From Candidatus Azambacteria bacterium (GTDB lineage: Bacteria; Patescibacteriota; Minisyncoccia; GWC2-36-17; WO2-46-25): a stretch of DNA of 15,325 bases. Under the pieces are notes generated by a model. That model was not told where the DNA came from. It did no database searches and worked only from the letters and a program-made list of their open reading frames with translations. This document shows, piece after piece, positions 14,095 through 15,325 of the stretch. The translations under genes were made by a program, and so were the position numbers. Location of the stretch: positions 1-15,325 of the forward strand of contig JANLHQ010000085.1 of NCBI GenBank assembly GCA_024654415.1, in the 5' to 3' direction. The first letter of the stretch is position 1; every line of letters begins with the position of its first letter.

Positions 14095-15285
14095 CTACCC
14101 CGCTTGATAGATTGCAAGAAATTCCTTCTTGAAATCAAAGAAACTGTCGTCGATGATCGCCGCGCGCATAGCATCAACAAGATGTACGATAAAATAAAGA
14201 TTATGAATAGTAGCGAGCCGATACCCAAGGAGTTCTTTCGCTTTAAAAAGATGATGAAGATACGCTTTTGTATAATTCGTACATGTATAGCAGCCGCACC
14301 CTTCCTCAATCGGCTCGAATTTTTCCCTATGTTCCGCTTTCAAAATATCTCTTTTCCCATGCGCTGTTAGGATTGTCCCATTACGCGCAATGCGTGTGGG
14401 ATGCGCACAATCAAATAGATCAATTCCTTGCTCCACACCCTCAAAAAGATCCTCTATTTCACCAATGCCAAGCATATGCCGCGGCTTTTCTTCGGGGAGA
14501 ATTTTATTTACAAGCCCGACAATCGTCGTCATATCTTCTTTATCAAATGATCCGCCGATACCAAACCCATCAAAATCAATACTCGCAATATATTCCGCGC
14601 TTTGTTTGCGCAAATCAGGATATCTCCCGCCCTGCACAATTCCAAAAAGCGCCTGATCCTTTCGCGTGTGCGCATCAAATGAACGCTGTGCCCACCGGTG
14701 AGTCCGTGCAAGAGATGCTTCCATTTTTTCTCGCGAAAGAAGCGGTGAGGTGCACTCATCAAACGCGAAAATAATGTCCGCACCGATGTTTTCTTGCATC
14801 TCAATAGAACGCTCCGGTGTAAACCGATGCGTGCTTCCATCGATATGTGACAAAAATGTCACACCGTCTTCATCCACGCGCACCAGCTTGCTGTGTTCTG
14901 ATGCCGCTTCATCTCTTTGCACATGCGCCTTTTCTTCTTTCAGCACCTTGGTAATACCATGTCCGCGTGCAAACCCAAGCGAAAATACCTGAAACCCTCC
15001 TGAGTCGGTCATCGTCGGACCACTGTAATGCATGAATTTCCCTACTCCTCCCGCTTTCGCCATGATTGCTTCTCCCGGCTGTAAATATAAATGATAGGTG
15101 TTAGCCAACACGATCTGCGCGCCAAGTGCCTTGACCTCTTCAGGCGTGATCGATTTCACCGTGGCAAGCGTCCCCACCGGCACGAACGCGGGCGTACGCA
15201 CCACGCCGTGCGGCGTTGTCAAAATACCCGCTCGCCCGAGCGCGCCTTTCAGTCTTTTTTCTATTGAAAATGTTATCGCTCCCAT
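14095..15285 (-). CDS. tgt: tRNA-guanine(34) transglycosylase
   Basis: Tgt swaps guanine at the wobble position 34 of tRNAs with GUN anticodons for preQ1, the step that commits tRNA to queuosine. The 396 residues form the expected barrel with its zinc site. The general acid is D94 in TMTDSGGFQVFSL, the nucleophile D292 in DLFDCAHPTR, the base-binding GIVQGG spans 215-220, and zinc ligands are C330, C332, C335 and H361. Between FSLG (101-104) and DGVTF (140-144) the chain is about 25-28 residues longer than in the E. coli or Zymomonas enzymes. The ATG at 15285 fits the family start, with GAAGGA about 12 nt upstream as a weak ribosome binding site. No queuosine synthesis genes are visible, so preQ1 or queuine may be salvaged. 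It is the first complete gene of the window in transcription order. Confidence 0.95.
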   Translation of the reverse strand: MGAITFSIEKRLKGALGRAGILTTPHGVVRTPAFVPVGTLATVKSITPEEVKALGAQIVLANTYHLYLQPGEAIMAKAGGVGKFMHYSGPTMTDSGGFQVFSLGFARGHGITKVLKEEKAHVQRDEAASEHSKLVRVDEDGVTFLSHIDGSTHRFTPERSIEMQENIGADIIFAFDECTSPLLSREKMEASLARTHRWAQRSFDAHTRKDQALFGIVQGGRYPDLRKQSAEYIASIDFDGFGIGGSFDKEDMTTIVGLVNKILPEEKPRHMLGIGEIEDLFEGVEQGIDLFDCAHPTRIARNGTILTAHGKRDILKAEHREKFEPIEEGCGCYTCTNYTKAYLHHLFKAKELLGYRLATIHNLYFIVHLVDAMRAAIIDDSFFDFKKEFLAIYQAG

Positions 15286-15325
15286 TTTGTTCTGAATTCC
15301 TTCAAAATGCTAATATCTTGCGCAA

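Noticed and set aside
13714..14370. Plus-strand open frame (218 codons) across the uvrA/tgt junction
   Set aside because: It overlaps two highly conserved minus-strand genes and has no recognisable domain.

Overview
The window looks like chromosomal DNA of a small-genome bacterium, most likely a member of the Candidate Phyla Radiation (Patescibacteria, Parcubacteria-like). The call rests on gene content, on a degenerate copy of the CCTTCGACAAGC-type intergenic repeat that I recall as common in such genomes, on tightly packed same-strand genes with few Shine-Dalgarno sequences, and on lineage-style variants of GalU and Tgt. This is an inference; no rRNA marker gene is present. TGA is used as an ordinary stop (for example at 3528 and 9117), so the recoded-UGA CPR lineages are unlikely.

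Layout. Positions 1-906 hold no credible gene. This stretch contains a long hairpin (126-179), the degenerate repeat (235-270), one perfect DnaA-box 9-mer (698-706) and a block of dyads spaced exactly 21 bp apart (821-892). From 907 to 15285 every gene lies on the minus strand, so transcription runs right to left. In that order they are: tgt (tRNA queuosine insertion); uvrA; a membrane-anchored PsbP/Mog1-like protein; xseA; a small GIY-YIG protein; xseB; a DEDDy-type exonuclease; a cysteine desulfurase; a ClpB disaggregase; a polytopic membrane protein; an HtrA-like protein that has lost its catalytic triad; galU; and a winged-helix DNA-binding protein.

The genes form functional blocks. From uvrA to the cysteine desulfurase (14042 to 7042) is a DNA-repair and nucleic-acid-processing run in which the two subunits of exonuclease VII are separated only by a GIY-YIG gene. 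From clpB to the HtrA-like gene (6873 to 2777) looks like a heat-shock operon: a near-consensus CIRCE element (HrcA operator) sits inside a perfect 20-bp inverted repeat over the clpB promoter, and a 13-bp hairpin closes the operon. galU follows, then the winged-helix gene, which has its own strong sigma70-type promoter covered by a perfect 10-bp inverted repeat.

The most interesting points are the CIRCE-controlled clpB / membrane protein / pseudo-HtrA operon, an LGF tripeptide in ClpB at the place where ClpC/ClpA carry their ClpP-docking loop, and a recurring arrangement in which a -10 hexamer ends exactly 8 nt before the ATG at four genes, which predicts leaderless mRNAs.
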